Below, one piece after another: positions 27,024-37,324 of a stretch of 64,000 nt of DNA (positions are counted from its first letter, which is position 1; every line of letters begins with the position of its first letter). The position numbers were made by a program, and so were the translations under genes. Under the pieces are notes generated by a model. That model was not told the origin of the DNA, searched no databases, and saw only the letters and a program-made list of their open reading frames with translations. Source of the stretch: Clostridia bacterium (GTDB lineage Bacteria; Bacillota; Clostridia; Christensenellales; CAG-138); the NCBI GenBank assembly GCA_017429985.1, contig JAFRNW010000019.1:54032-118031 (forward strand), given 5' to 3'.

Positions 27024-28501
27024 CCTTTGGAAAGCTCGACCGCGGCATGCCAGCCGCGCAGCAGCTCGCTGCGCTTATCGCGGTGCATGGCGGGATGGAA
27101 AGTACGGTTGATGCTTCTGTTGCGGGACACGTCATCCCGGTCTTTCCAGTAGCCGACGGCGAGGCCTGCAAGATAGGCCGCTCCGGCGGCGGTCGTTTCG
27201 ACACACTGCGGCCTAAAGACGGGGACATCGATGATATCCGACTGGAACTGCATCAGGAAATTGTTGGCGCACGCGCCTCCGTCCACGTTTAAAGAAGAGA
27301 GCGTGATGCCGGAATCCTGTTCCATGGCTTTCAGCACGTCATAGGACTGATACGCAAGGGATTCCAGCGTCGCGCGGATGATGTGCGCCTGGTTTACGCC
27401 GCGGGTAAGGCCGACCAGACATCCGCGGGCGTAAGGATCCCAGTAAGGGGCGCCGAGCCCGACGAAAGCGGGGACCAGGTAGCATCCGTTCGTATCCGGA
27501 ACCTTGTTGGCGAAGTACTCGGAGTCCGGAGCCGATTCGATCAGCTTGACCTCGTCCCGGAGCCACTGGATCGCGGCGCCCGCCACGAAGACGGAGCCTT
27601 CCAGCGCGTACTCGACTTTTCCGCCGTACCCCCAGGCGATCGTCGTAATGAGGCCGTTGCCGGAACGCTTCGCTTCCGTTCCGGTGTTCATCAGAAGGAA
27701 ACCGCCGGTCCCGTATGTGTTTTTTGCGTCACCGGGATGGAAGCATGCCTGCCCGAACAGAGCGGCCTGCTGATCCCCGGCAGCGCCTGCGATCGGGATC
27801 GCCGCGCCGAACAGAGCGGGATCGCTGCTGCCGTAGACGCAGCTGGACGGCAGGACTTCCGGAAGCATGCAGGCGGGAATCCCGAGCAGATCCAGTATCT
27901 CCTGATCCCACTGCAGCGTGTGGATATTGAACATCATGGTGCGGGACGCGTTGGAATAGTCGGTGACATGCAGCTTTCCTCCGGAAAGGTTCCAGATGAG
28001 CCAGGTGTCAACGGTCCCGAACAGCAGTTCTCCCCGCTCCGCCCGTTCCCGGACACCGGGGACGTTTTCCAGGATCCAGCGGAGTTTCGTTCCGGAGAAA
28101 TATGCGTCGATCAGCAGGCCGGTCTTTTCCCGGATCATGCTGTCGAATCCCTTCTGCTTCAGCGTATCGCAGTATTCGGCTGTCCGCCTGCACTGCCAGA
28201 CGATCGCGTTATATACGGGTTCGCCGGTCTTTCTGTCCCAGACGATGGCGGTTTCACGCTGGTTGGTGATTCCGATGGCAGCGATCTGATCCGCGGAGGC
28301 CTGCACCTTTTTCAGAGCCTCTTTTGCGACCATGATCTGCGTTCCCCAGATCTCCTGGGCATCATGTTCCACCCAGCCGGGGCGGGGATAATGCTGCGTG
28401 AATTCCTTCTGCGAGACGCTGACGATATTGCCGGAATGATCGAAGAGAATGCACCGGTTGCTCGTGGTTCCCGCGTCAAGTGCCATGACATACTGTTTCA
28501 T
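27008..28501 (-). CDS. glpK: Glycerol kinase
   Basis: 497 residues, normal length. ATP-dependent phosphorylation of glycerol to glycerol-3-phosphate. FGGY-family marks: [20 protein letters not shown] at the N-terminus, [10 protein letters not shown], the [16 protein letters not shown] segment and the FGGY signature region [11 protein letters not shown]. Leftward operon with the HAD gene downstream and the uridine-kinase-like gene 44 bases upstream. No glpF or glpD in the window. Confidence 0.97.
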   Translation of the reverse strand: MKQYVMALDAGTTSNRCILFDHSGNIVSVSQKEFTQHYPRPGWVEHDAQEIWGTQIMVAKEALKKVQASADQIAAIGITNQRETAIVWDRKTGEPVYNAIVWQCRRTAEYCDTLKQKGFDSMIREKTGLLIDAYFSGTKLRWILENVPGVRERAERGELLFGTVDTWLIWNLSGGKLHVTDYSNASRTMMFNIHTLQWDQEILDLLGIPACMLPEVLPSSCVYGSSDPALFGAAIPIAGAAGDQQAALFGQACFHPGDAKNTYGTGGFLLMNTGTEAKRSGNGLITTIAWGYGGKVEYALEGSVFVAGAAIQWLRDEVKLIESAPDSEYFANKVPDTNGCYLVPAFVGLGAPYWDPYARGCLVGLTRGVNQAHIIRATLESLAYQSYDVLKAMEQDSGITLSSLNVDGGACANNFLMQFQSDIIDVPVFRPQCVETTAAGAAYLAGLAVGYWKDRDDVSRNRSINRTFHPAMHRDKRSELLRGWHAAVELSKGWAKP

Positions 28502-28545
28502 GTTCCGATTCCTTTCTGTTATCCGTTCGTGATCTGGTGGGATGC

Positions 28546-29190
28546 TTATCCGGCTGACGGCGCGGGTATGCCGCCCGCTTTTGCGGCGGCAAGTTCCGCG
28601 GTCAGATAGGATACGATCGCCGTGCAGGCTTTTTCGTTGGCGCCGCCGCGCATGATGGCAAAGTCGGCGTCCGAGATATAGTGCGCGATGTACTGCTCAT
28701 ACATCGGTTTGACGGTTTTGAGGTACTGGTCGGATACGCTTTCGATCGTGCGGCCGCGGGAAAGCAGGTCGCGCCGGATCCTGCGCAGCAGGCAGATATC
28801 CGCATCGACCTGCAGATAGACCTTCAGGTTCATCAGCTCGCAGAGCCGTTTGTCATAAAACATGTGGATCCCTTCCAGGATCAGGACGTCCGGGGGGCTG
28901 ATCAGGTCCGGCTTGTCGTTGCGCAGATACTGCACATAATCGTAGCCCTTGGTCGTGATCCGCTCGCCGCGGATGAGTTTCTGCATGTCGAGATACAGTT
29001 CCTCGAAATTGAAGATGGCGGGCTCGTCATAATTCAGCTTGCACCGCTCTTCGTAGGAGAGTTCCGGAAAATTGTGATAGTAGCAGTCCAGCCCGATAAT
29101 CCGACAGGAACAGGAAAGGGCGTCCCTGACGTGTTCGGCAAGCGTGCTTTTTCCGCTTCCGCTCGCACCGCAAATTCCTAGAATCAGCAT
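28546..29190 (-). CDS. Uridine kinase-like nucleoside/phosphate kinase
   Basis: 214 residues. P-loop GASGSGKST at 9-17, then [40 protein letters not shown] and [17 protein letters not shown], the layout of the Udk/PRK family. It should phosphorylate uridine/cytidine or a related hydroxylated substrate; Udk is the most likely assignment. The C-terminal 20 residues are Ala/Gly/Pro-rich and variable. Probably the first gene of the leftward udk-glpK-HAD unit. Confidence 0.85.
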   Translation of the reverse strand: MLILGICGASGSGKSTLAEHVRDALSCSCRIIGLDCYYHNFPELSYEERCKLNYDEPAIFNFEELYLDMQKLIRGERITTKGYDYVQYLRNDKPDLISPPDVLILEGIHMFYDKRLCELMNLKVYLQVDADICLLRRIRRDLLSRGRTIESVSDQYLKTVKPMYEQYIAHYISDADFAIMRGGANEKACTAIVSYLTAELAAAKAGGIPAPSAG

Positions 29191-29359
29191 CTTGACCTCC
29201 TGAAAACAGATTCATGTTGATTATAGCATAACGTCCGCGGTCAGGAAACACGGCGGGGAAGCCCGGCGCGTCCACACCTGCATTTGCTCTGAAAAATGAG
29301 GTGCCCGAAAATGTTTCTCTTTCGTCATATTTATATGCGGATTGGACGGCCGGATATGG

Positions 29360-29365
29360 TATAAT
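29360..29365 (+). promoter_or_regulatory. -10 element of the cdaA operon
   Basis: TATAAT in an extended TATGG-TATAAT context, about 50 bases before the cdaA start; no clear -35. Confidence 0.5.
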
Positions 29366-29414
29366 ATTTCAAGTTAAGGGTACATGCCGTACCGAGTTGT
29401 AGGAGAGCGACAAG

Positions 29415-30260
29415 ATGTCATCATTCGCAGATCTGTTCAAAACCATATCGAGTGGATTTGTGCAGTTCACATGGATCGATGCAGTTGATATTCTGATCAT
29501 CTGCGTCCTGATATATAAGCTGATCATCTGGACAAAAGCCACGCGCGCGTATCAGGTTCTGAAGGGAATCGGGATTCTTTTCGTGTGTTCCGTCCTCAGC
29601 CAGCTGCTTCAGCTGAACACGGTCAGCTGGCTGCTGGATGCGTTCCTGAAATCCGGCTCCATCATCATCGTGCTGGTCGTGCTGTTCCAGCCGGAGTTCC
29701 GCAGAGTTCTGGAAAGACTGGGCCGCGGCGGCAAGAGTCTGGGAGCGGCGCTGTTCGATGAGGAGACGCAGGACTCGGTAGAACTTGTCAAGAATGTCCA
29801 GTCTTCGATCCAGGCCATGGCAAGGCGGCGGATCGGCGCGCTCATCGTCGTGGAGCAGAGAACGGGGCTGGATGATTTGATCGCCACGGGGACCAGGATC
29901 GACGGACTGCTTTCCGGCGGCTTGCTGGAGAATATTTTTGAACCGAACACGCCGCTGCACGACGGCGCTGTCATTGTGCGCGGCGACAGAGTCGTGGCGG
30001 CAGGATGTTTTCTCCCCCTGTCGGACGATATGTCCATTGCGAAGGAACTGGGCACCCGGCACCGCGCTGCGCTTGGTGTATCCACTGTTTCGGACAGCGT
30101 TACGATCGTGGTCTCGGAGGAGACCGGCGCGATCTCGATCGCGAGAGACGGGAACCTGATACGTCATGTGGACGCCAGGACGCTGAAGGATACGCTGACC
30201 CAGCTGTTCATTCAGAAAGCCAACGCACCGTTCTCTTGGATCAAACGGAGGGCACAGTAG
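29415..30260 (+). CDS. cdaA: Diadenylate cyclase CdaA (DacA)
   Basis: 281 residues. Three N-terminal membrane helices (about 20-100) precede the DisA_N cyclase domain. The active-site motifs are present: DGA in NTPLHDGAVIVRG near 182 and RHR in LGTRHRAALG near 216. Makes cyclic di-AMP from two ATP at the membrane. One base separates its stop from cdaR, the usual operon arrangement; glmM, the usual third gene, is absent here. Confidence 0.97.
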   Translation: MSSFADLFKTISSGFVQFTWIDAVDILIICVLIYKLIIWTKATRAYQVLKGIGILFVCSVLSQLLQLNTVSWLLDAFLKSGSIIIVLVVLFQPEFRRVLERLGRGGKSLGAALFDEETQDSVELVKNVQSSIQAMARRRIGALIVVEQRTGLDDLIATGTRIDGLLSGGLLENIFEPNTPLHDGAVIVRGDRVVAAGCFLPLSDDMSIAKELGTRHRAALGVSTVSDSVTIVVSEETGAISIARDGNLIRHVDARTLKDTLTQLFIQKANAPFSWIKRRAQ

Positions 30261-30261
30261 G

Positions 30262-31542
30262 ATGCGTAAGTTTACAAAGGAATGGTTCCTTCAGTCGCTG
30301 AAGAACATCTTTACCAAGAATATCGGTGTGAAGATCGTTGCGCTGCTGTTTGCCGTCATGCTGTGGGGCTATGTGCTTGCCGACCTGAACCCGTACCGGG
30401 TCAAGACGCTCCAGGATATTTCCGTCAGCTTTGACGGCGAGGCGGAACTGATGGCGAAGGGCCTGTGCGTCCGCGGGGACAGGGAGGAGATGCTGCAAAG
30501 CGTGTCCGCCTCCGTCCGGACGCAGATCAAGAACTATTCTTCGCTTTCCTCCAACGCGGTGACCGCTTCCATCAACCTCAGGAATATCAGCGAAGCGGCC
30601 GTATATGATCTTCCGATCACGGCGAGCATTTCATCTGCGCTGGGGATCATCCAGCAGGTCATGCCTTCCACCGCAAAAGTGGAGATTGATTCCCTGGTGA
30701 GCAAAACGGTTCCGGTCTCCTGCGAATTTACCGGAGAGGTCAAGGACGGGTACTGGGCGGACATGAACAGCCTTTCGAGCACAGCCAGGCTGGACATCTC
30801 CGGACCCAGAACGGATGTGGCGAGGATCTCCCGCGCCGAGTGTCTGATCGATCTTACCGACAGGACGTCCACGATTTTCGGAACCTTTGATCTAGTCCTT
30901 TACGATGCGGAGAATCAGGTGATCGATTCTTCCATCGTTGTAGGAACGGTTCCTTCCTCCACGGTCCGGCTTCCCATCTATCCGATCAAGGAGGTGCCGA
31001 TCGACGTGGAGAGTTCCCTGCTCGGTGCCGACAAACTCGCAGCCAATTATGAGCTGACATCCTATGCGACCGCTCCTTCTTACGTCCGGATCGTCGGTTC
31101 GGAATCCGCACTGAAGGAAGTCGAGTCGCTCTCGCTGGAGCCGTTCAGCATCAGCGGAGCAAAAGAGAGCATCACCTATGAGGCGGAGCTGCTTGTTCCG
31201 GACAATGTCCAGCTGCTGGACAATCCCATCGTACAGGTAACGCTTGATATTACGGAGAAGGTGGACTCCCTCTCGTTTGACCAGCTTCCGATCCAGATCA
31301 CCGGCCTCGGCAAGGAGTATTCTGCGAAAGCCGAGCCGGAGACCACGGGCCTGACCCTGACGGGACGCGTCAGCCTGCTGTCTGTTCTGAAGCGGAGCGA
31401 CATCAAGATCGATGTTGACGTTACGGACCTCGGTCCGGGCAGATATGAGCTGCCGGTAACGGTATATGTAAGAAATGACGATATCACGATGGAACTGACG
31501 ACAAGTCCTACGGTGCAGTCCGTTACGGTCGTCATCGAGTAA
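30262..31542 (+). CDS. cdaR: CdaR-like regulator with YbbR domains
   Basis: 426 residues. One N-terminal membrane helix (VKIVALLFAVMLWGYVLADL) and then four extracellular YbbR repeats, recognisable from recurrent pi-strand motifs such as KTVPVSCEFTGEVKDGY, IYPIKEVPIDVES and DQLPIQITGLGKEYSA. CdaR binds and modulates CdaA. It is immediately downstream of cdaA and followed by a terminator. Confidence 0.95.
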   Translation: MRKFTKEWFLQSLKNIFTKNIGVKIVALLFAVMLWGYVLADLNPYRVKTLQDISVSFDGEAELMAKGLCVRGDREEMLQSVSASVRTQIKNYSSLSSNAVTASINLRNISEAAVYDLPITASISSALGIIQQVMPSTAKVEIDSLVSKTVPVSCEFTGEVKDGYWADMNSLSSTARLDISGPRTDVARISRAECLIDLTDRTSTIFGTFDLVLYDAENQVIDSSIVVGTVPSSTVRLPIYPIKEVPIDVESSLLGADKLAANYELTSYATAPSYVRIVGSESALKEVESLSLEPFSISGAKESITYEAELLVPDNVQLLDNPIVQVTLDITEKVDSLSFDQLPIQITGLGKEYSAKAEPETTGLTLTGRVSLLSVLKRSDIKIDVDVTDLGPGRYELPVTVYVRNDDITMELTTSPTVQSVTVVIE

Positions 31543-31561
31543 CGTTTCAAAAGCGGGATAC

Positions 31562-31606
31562 GGCCCGGGCATTCAGCGGCAGCAAGCCGGATTGTCCGGG
31601 CCTTTT
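31562..31606 (+). terminator. Intrinsic terminator after cdaR
   Basis: GGCCCGG ... CCGGGCC stem followed by TTTT, 20 bases after the stop and just ahead of the next gene's RBS, so it may only attenuate readthrough. Confidence 0.65.
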
Positions 31607-31621
31607 GCTTGAGGAGGCAGA

Positions 31622-33229
31622 ATGATCCAGGTGAATGATATCCGCGTTCCCTACAGGGAGGCGGGAACAGAGTGGAAGCGATATGCTGCCAAGATCTGCC
31701 GTGTCAGGGAAGAGGATCTGAAATCAGCGCGCATGCTGAAGAAATCGCTCGACGCGAGAAAAAAGCAGGACATCGTCTATCTGATATCCGCAGCGGTCGG
31801 AATGGAGCCGGGAAAGGAAAGGCGAGCACTGGGACTGGGCGACGCCCGGATCCTTCCGTATGCAGCGCCCGTCGCGGAGGAGATCCCGGCAGGCACGGAG
31901 CCGCTGAATGGGCGTGTAGCTGTTGTCGGGCTTGGCCCTGCGGGACTGTTCGGCGCGTATATGCTGGCAAAGTACGGGTACCGTCCTCTCGTCATTGAAC
32001 GGGGAAGGCCTGTTGCCGAGCGCGTCCGGGATGTGGAAGGCTTCTGGTGCGGGGCAGGACTGGATCCCGAGAGCAATGTGATGTTCGGGGAAGGCGGCGC
32101 AGGGACGTTTTCCGACGGGAAACTGACAAGCCGCAGCAAGGATGCCAGAGGCGCGGAAGTCCTGCGGATATTCAGGGAACACGGCGCGCCGGAGGAGATC
32201 GAGTATCTCGCCAAACCGCATATCGGGACGGACAAGCTCCGCGGCATCGTAAGCGCAATGCGGGAATCGGTTGAACGAATGGGCGGAGAAGTCCGGTTTT
32301 CCTGCAGACTGGAGCAGATCGTCTGTGAAGGCGGGAAACTGACCGGGATCGTGGTCAGCAAAGACGGAAAAACGGTAAAGGAGCCCTGCGACGCGCTTGT
32401 CCTGGCGATCGGACAGGGAGCAAGGGACACCTACAGAATGCTGCTGGCTTCCGGAGTCAGCATGCAGCCGAAACCGTTCGCGGTCGGATGCAGGATCGAA
32501 CACCCGCAGGAGATGATTGACCGCATTCAGTTTGGGGACGCGGCTGCCGCGCGCGAGCTTGGTGCGGCGGAATACCGCCTGACCGGGAGAAGCGGAGACC
32601 GCGGCGTCTATACGTTCTGCATGTGCCCGGGCGGGAAGGTGGTCGCATCGTCCAGCGGCCAGGACCAGGTCGTTGTAAACGGAATGAGCGATTATGCCCG
32701 CGACGCGGAGAACGCGAACGCGGCGATCATCGTCCAGGTCGGCCCCGGGGATTTCGGAACGGATCCGCTTTCCGGCGTCGCGTATGCGGAAAAGCTGGAG
32801 CGGGACGCGTTCCTGCTGGGGGGAGGAGATTTCCGCGCTCCCGCCAGCAGAGTGGAAGATTTTCTTGCGTGCCGGAAGTCCGGCGCGTTCGGCAGCGTGC
32901 ATCCGAGCTACCGGCCGGGCGTGCGTCCCGCGGATCTGTCGGAGTGTCTGCCGGATTACGTTGCGAACGGGATCCGGGACGGGATCCGTTCTTTTTCCAG
33001 ACAGATGAAGGGATACGATCTGGCGGACGCGGTGCTGACAGCGGTGGAAAGCCGGAGCAGTTCGCCTGTCCGGATCCTCCGGGACGAGAACGGAGAGTCC
33101 GTTTCGGTCAGGGGCATCTATCCGGTGGGGGAAGGCGCGGGATATGCGGGAGGCATCGTAAGCGCCGCGATCGACGGAATGCGGGCTTCCGAGCGGATCA
33201 TCCGGAGATACCGGCCGAGTTCCATATAA
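31622..33229 (+). CDS. FAD-dependent oxidoreductase, uncharacterised (COG2509-like)
   Basis: 535 residues. After an approximately 90-residue N-terminal domain (VPYREAGTEWKRYAAKICRV) a Rossmann FAD site appears as VVGLGPAGLFGAYMLAKYGY with the ribose-binding Glu in LVIERG. A long central block holds NVMFGEGGAGTFSDGKLTSR and PHIGTDKLRGIV, conserved in this family, and the C-terminal GIYPVGEGAGYAGGIVSAAI closes the FAD site. Cytoplasmic; the substrate is unknown. It follows the cdaAR unit in the place often taken by glmM. Confidence 0.9.
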   Translation: MIQVNDIRVPYREAGTEWKRYAAKICRVREEDLKSARMLKKSLDARKKQDIVYLISAAVGMEPGKERRALGLGDARILPYAAPVAEEIPAGTEPLNGRVAVVGLGPAGLFGAYMLAKYGYRPLVIERGRPVAERVRDVEGFWCGAGLDPESNVMFGEGGAGTFSDGKLTSRSKDARGAEVLRIFREHGAPEEIEYLAKPHIGTDKLRGIVSAMRESVERMGGEVRFSCRLEQIVCEGGKLTGIVVSKDGKTVKEPCDALVLAIGQGARDTYRMLLASGVSMQPKPFAVGCRIEHPQEMIDRIQFGDAAAARELGAAEYRLTGRSGDRGVYTFCMCPGGKVVASSSGQDQVVVNGMSDYARDAENANAAIIVQVGPGDFGTDPLSGVAYAEKLERDAFLLGGGDFRAPASRVEDFLACRKSGAFGSVHPSYRPGVRPADLSECLPDYVANGIRDGIRSFSRQMKGYDLADAVLTAVESRSSSPVRILRDENGESVSVRGIYPVGEGAGYAGGIVSAAIDGMRASERIIRRYRPSSI

Positions 33230-33267
33230 GTTCACAAAACGACAACAATTCGGATTTTTGCAATTGA

Positions 33268-33273
33268 TATAAT
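33268..33273 (+). promoter_or_regulatory. -10 element of the beta-propeller gene pair
   Basis: Perfect TATAAT, 43 bases before the start at 33311, in AT-rich sequence; the -35 is not clear. Confidence 0.5.
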
Positions 33274-33310
33274 ACTGTAATAATGCTGATAACATTTGGA
33301 GGGAAACAGC

Positions 33311-35404
33311 TTGCCCAGTCGTCAGACGGATGAATTCGATCCGATGAAATACTTTGGAGAAGATATGCGCGCGCAGAGCGGACGCGGTGTGAGCCGAAAC
33401 GGCCCGTCCAGGCAGGGACAGAGAGGACCGTCTGGCTCAGGACAGTATGCCCGGGATCCCCGCGCAAGAGGGGAGTACGGGACCGGAAGCGAATACGGCA
33501 GATCCGCGCGTGCCCCGCGTAGCGCGTCATCCGGCAGAGTGAGTTCCGGAAGCGGAAAACCGTCCGGTCCTTACCGCGGAGGGAAAAACGGAAGGAAGCG
33601 CAGAAAAAAAAGACGCGCGAAACCGGCATTCTATATCCTGATCGCCCTGCTGCTCCTGATCCTCGCTGCGGTCCTGTTCCTGCTTCTCCGCAAACCTGCG
33701 GAAACGGGAGAACAGGAAAAGCAAAAGCAGCCGAATACGATCTCGTCGCTGTTCGTCACAGCGTCTCCGACGCCGTCCCCGACGCCGGAGCCCACCCCGA
33801 CCCCGACGCCGACGCCGAAGTTTGACATTCCGCACGCGGTGGACGCGACAAGGCCGGAAAACTTCGGATATGTTTCCGGGGTTGAGGTGAACGGAACGGA
33901 GGTCTCCTCCTATCAGCGTCCGGAGCCGATCGCTTTCGGGACCGGCGACGAATACACGGATGCGGAAGGGATCGTGACGTTCCGGGGCAACAACTTCCGG
34001 AATACCGGATCCTACGGGACCGCGTCGGTGGAAAAGAAGAACCTGAGCATCGCCTGGACGGTCGAAACGGGAGAGATCATGCGCGGGACAAGCGCCAACT
34101 ATTCCGGATTCTGGACCGGTTCCCTCTGGTGCGGGCAGCCGCTTGCCGTGAAATGGCCGGAGAGTACAAAACGCATCATGAACATGTACGACTCCGCCAA
34201 AAACGATCCGGGACTGGTGGAAGTCATCTACGCGACCGCCAGCGGAAAGATTCATTTCCTGAACCTTTACACGGGTGAGCCGACGCGCGACCCGATCAGC
34301 CTGAACATGCCCTTCAAAGGGGCCGGCGCGCTTGACCCGAGAGGATATCCGCTTCTCTACCTCGGCAGCGGAGACATGTACGACGATTATCCGGACATGC
34401 AGACCCGCGCGATGGTGGTCAGCCTGATCGACGGGACCGTGCTGTACGAATTCGGAAAAGCATACGACCCCTTCGCGATCCGCAAATGGCACGCGTATGA
34501 CAGCTCCCCGCTCGTCAGCGCGGAAACGGATACGCTGATTTATCCGGGCGAGAACGGGATCATCTATACCATCCACCTGAATACGGTCTACGACGAGCAG
34601 GCGGGAACGATCTCCGTGCACCCGGACGAGGTCGCGAAATACAGGTACAACACGTCGAGATCTTCCGCGAACAGCGCGGAGTCCGACAAATACTGGCTCG
34701 GATTCGAATCCAGCGTAACGGCATGGGGCGAGTACATGTATCTTGCCTCCAATGACGGATTTGTTCACTGCATCAACATCAATACCCTGAAACCGGTCTG
34801 GATCCAGGATATCGGAGACGATTCAAACAGTTCTCTCGTGCTGGAGGAGGACGAACCGAACCGCACCGCGTATCTGTACGCGGCGCAGACGGTCCATTTC
34901 ACGCAGGGCACGGACGATATAGGATATGCGCCGGTATACAAACTGGACGCTGTCACAGGCGAGATCCTGTGGAAGAACGAACGCAAGGTCCATACGAACA
35001 GTTCCGCGAGAGGCGGCGTCCAGGCGACCGCCGTCCTCGGTCAGGGAAACATGTCCGACCTGATCGTGATCCCGTATGAGAAGACGTATATCGAGTCCGA
35101 TCCCGAGAACGCGGGACTCGGATATACCGTGGCAATCAACAAGCATACCGGGGAGACGGTCTGGGAAAAGAAGACAAACTTTGCCTGGAGCTCTCCTGTG
35201 GCGGTATACGACGAGGCGGGAAACGGCTATATCATTCAGCCGGACTCCCACGGGGACATCTATCTGTTTAACGGTCTGACGGGGGAACGCTACTGCATCC
35301 TCGACACGAAGTCGAAGAATTATGAAGCGACCGGCATCGCCTACGGAAACATGTTTGTGATCGGGAACAAGGATCATAAGATCCTGGGAATCCGAATCAG
35401 CTGA
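33311..35404 (+). CDS. Membrane-anchored PQQ-like beta-propeller protein A
   Basis: 697 residues from the TTG at 33311, chosen because GGAGG lies 8 bases upstream; a TTG five codons earlier overlaps the RBS. A disordered, Arg/Ser/Gly-rich cytoplasmic tail of about 100 residues precedes a single membrane helix (FYILIALLLLILAAVLFLLL), a Thr-Pro linker (SPTPSPTPEPTPTPTP) and a large extracellular domain with PQQ-like beta-propeller repeats (GKIHFLNLYTGEPTRDPI, GFVHCININTLKPVWIQDI, KLDAVTGEILWKNERKV, YLFNGLTGERYCILDT). No enzyme motif. Paralogous to the next gene, 8 bases downstream. Probably a surface binding or scaffold protein. Confidence 0.85.
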   Translation: MPSRQTDEFDPMKYFGEDMRAQSGRGVSRNGPSRQGQRGPSGSGQYARDPRARGEYGTGSEYGRSARAPRSASSGRVSSGSGKPSGPYRGGKNGRKRRKKRRAKPAFYILIALLLLILAAVLFLLLRKPAETGEQEKQKQPNTISSLFVTASPTPSPTPEPTPTPTPTPKFDIPHAVDATRPENFGYVSGVEVNGTEVSSYQRPEPIAFGTGDEYTDAEGIVTFRGNNFRNTGSYGTASVEKKNLSIAWTVETGEIMRGTSANYSGFWTGSLWCGQPLAVKWPESTKRIMNMYDSAKNDPGLVEVIYATASGKIHFLNLYTGEPTRDPISLNMPFKGAGALDPRGYPLLYLGSGDMYDDYPDMQTRAMVVSLIDGTVLYEFGKAYDPFAIRKWHAYDSSPLVSAETDTLIYPGENGIIYTIHLNTVYDEQAGTISVHPDEVAKYRYNTSRSSANSAESDKYWLGFESSVTAWGEYMYLASNDGFVHCININTLKPVWIQDIGDDSNSSLVLEEDEPNRTAYLYAAQTVHFTQGTDDIGYAPVYKLDAVTGEILWKNERKVHTNSSARGGVQATAVLGQGNMSDLIVIPYEKTYIESDPENAGLGYTVAINKHTGETVWEKKTNFAWSSPVAVYDEAGNGYIIQPDSHGDIYLFNGLTGERYCILDTKSKNYEATGIAYGNMFVIGNKDHKILGIRIS

Positions 35405-35412
35405 CGGAAGAA

Positions 35413-37227
35413 ATGGCAAAACGGAGAGTAAAACCGAAGTTTTTCGTGTTTATCGCGGTCGTTCTGCTGATTGCGGCCGGGGCAGTGTTTGCTGTGTACA
35501 AACTGAAAAACAGGGGCACGGAAGAGGCGGCTGTCGTACAGGCGACGCCCGTCCCGACACCGCAGGCCGAAGCGACCCCGACGCCGGATCCGCACCTTCC
35601 CGACAACCTGACCGTTCACGCGTCATCCGAAGCGAATCCCTCTCTGTTCGGGTTCTCCTCCGGAATCGAGGTGGCCCGGGAAGAAGTATCGAGCTATACC
35701 AGAAAAGACCCGGTCGCGTTCCACCATTCCGACGAATACACGGACGCGGAGGGGATCCTGACGTTCGGCGGAAACAATTACCGGAACACATTCAGCTTCG
35801 GGACGGTGGAAGTCCAGGAGCAGATGCTTCGGAAAGCATGGGAACAGAGCGTAGGCGGGATCGGCAGCTGGACGGGAACCGGATGGACAGGGGAACCGCT
35901 GGTCATCCGCTGGTCGGACGAAGTGCGTGCGGTGCTCGGCGTCTCGAAGGAGTTCAAGGAAAAGGAAGGGTTTACCGAGGTGATCTACCCGGCAATGGAC
36001 GGAAAGATCTATTTCTTTGAACTGACGACCGGAACCAAAACGCGGGAACCGATCAATCTCGGCGTGGTGGTCAAATCCACGCCCTGCCTTGATCCGCACG
36101 GATGGCCGATGCTGTATGTCGGCCAGAGCATACAGAGCCAGACGGAGAAGAAGCTCAGCGTCGCTTATGTGCACGCGATCTCCCTGATCACGAACGAGGA
36201 GGTCGCAAGATTCGGGGGACATGATTACTTCAGCTTCCGCGAATGGCAGGCTTATGACAGCAGCCCGCTCATCGTGGACGACACGCTGGTATATGCCGGC
36301 GAGAACGGCGTCCTCTATACATCCAGACTGCACACCTCGTTCAATGCGGAAGCAGGAACCGTTTCGATCGATCCGGAACGCCTCGTGAAATACAATTATT
36401 CCGGAAACGGGTACAGCGACAAGGACACCGCGGGAAAACGCTGGTACGGAGTTGAGAGCTCGGTCGCCGGATACGGAGAGTATGTCTATTTCACGGATAA
36501 CGGCGGCAGGCTTCAGTGCGTGAATCTGAACAGCATGCGTCTGGAGTACGTCGCCGATGTCAGCGAGGACGCTGACGCGACGGTCGTGATCGATGAAAGC
36601 TATCAGGACAATACGATTTATTTATACTGCGCGAGCCAGGTGAAATATCCGACCATGGAGGAAAAATACGGTTATACCTATCACAGATGCATAGACGGTC
36701 TGACCGGAGCGCTGAAATGGGAGCAGAAATGGATCGCGTCCTCCGGCGACGAGAACAGCAGCGGCGGAACGCTTGCGACGCCGCAGGTGGGCCGGGGGAA
36801 CGTATCGAATATGGTCTTCTACTCCATGAATCTGACCGCGCTGAGCAGCATAACCTCCGTTCAGAAAGAACCCGCGGCGGGTGATCAGCAGGAACAGCCG
36901 AAAGAGGCCTATACGCTGGGCGGAAAGATCGTCGCCTACAACAAGCGGACGGGCGAACAGGTGTGGACAGTCGAGCAGTCGGCGGATTACTGGTCTTCGC
37001 CGGTGCTTGTGTATTCGGAAAGCGGAAGGGGGTTCCTGCTCCAGTGCGACCGCGACGGATTCGTCAAAATGTATGACGCGCTGAGCGGCTCCGAGCTTTC
37101 CTCCATCAATCTCGGATCCCGGATCGATTCGACTCCCACCGTGTTCGAGAACTATCTCGTTGTCGGCACGCGTGGAAAAGGCGGAAACGGGGACGCGCCA
37201 AAGATCTTCTGCGTGAAGATCAACTGA
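35413..37227 (+). CDS. Membrane-anchored PQQ-like beta-propeller protein B
   Basis: 604 residues with a short cytoplasmic start (MAKRRVKPKFF), one membrane helix (FFVFIAVVLLIAAGAVFAVY), a Thr-Pro linker and the same extracellular domain as protein A. Shared segments include EVSSYxRxxPxAF, the DEYTDAEGIxTFxGNNxRNT block, REWQAYDSSPL versus RKWHAYDSSPL, and GENGxxYT. The two therefore arose by tandem duplication; B lacks the long cytoplasmic tail of A. Followed by a terminator. Confidence 0.87.
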   Translation: MAKRRVKPKFFVFIAVVLLIAAGAVFAVYKLKNRGTEEAAVVQATPVPTPQAEATPTPDPHLPDNLTVHASSEANPSLFGFSSGIEVAREEVSSYTRKDPVAFHHSDEYTDAEGILTFGGNNYRNTFSFGTVEVQEQMLRKAWEQSVGGIGSWTGTGWTGEPLVIRWSDEVRAVLGVSKEFKEKEGFTEVIYPAMDGKIYFFELTTGTKTREPINLGVVVKSTPCLDPHGWPMLYVGQSIQSQTEKKLSVAYVHAISLITNEEVARFGGHDYFSFREWQAYDSSPLIVDDTLVYAGENGVLYTSRLHTSFNAEAGTVSIDPERLVKYNYSGNGYSDKDTAGKRWYGVESSVAGYGEYVYFTDNGGRLQCVNLNSMRLEYVADVSEDADATVVIDESYQDNTIYLYCASQVKYPTMEEKYGYTYHRCIDGLTGALKWEQKWIASSGDENSSGGTLATPQVGRGNVSNMVFYSMNLTALSSITSVQKEPAAGDQQEQPKEAYTLGGKIVAYNKRTGEQVWTVEQSADYWSSPVLVYSESGRGFLLQCDRDGFVKMYDALSGSELSSINLGSRIDSTPTVFENYLVVGTRGKGGNGDAPKIFCVKIN

Positions 37228-37250
37228 CGGACAGACGAACGGAAGAAAGA

Positions 37251-37293
37251 ACCGGCAGAGGTCTCAGTTTGAGAAACTCTGCCGGTGTTTTTA
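37251..37293 (+). terminator. Intrinsic terminator between convergent genes
   Basis: ACCGGCAGAG / CTCTGCCGGT stem followed by GTTTTTAT on the plus strand, 23 bases after the propeller B stop. It may also serve the convergent gene. Confidence 0.85.
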
Positions 37294-37324
37294 TGGGTGT
37301 ATCCGGACCGGGATATCCGCAGGA

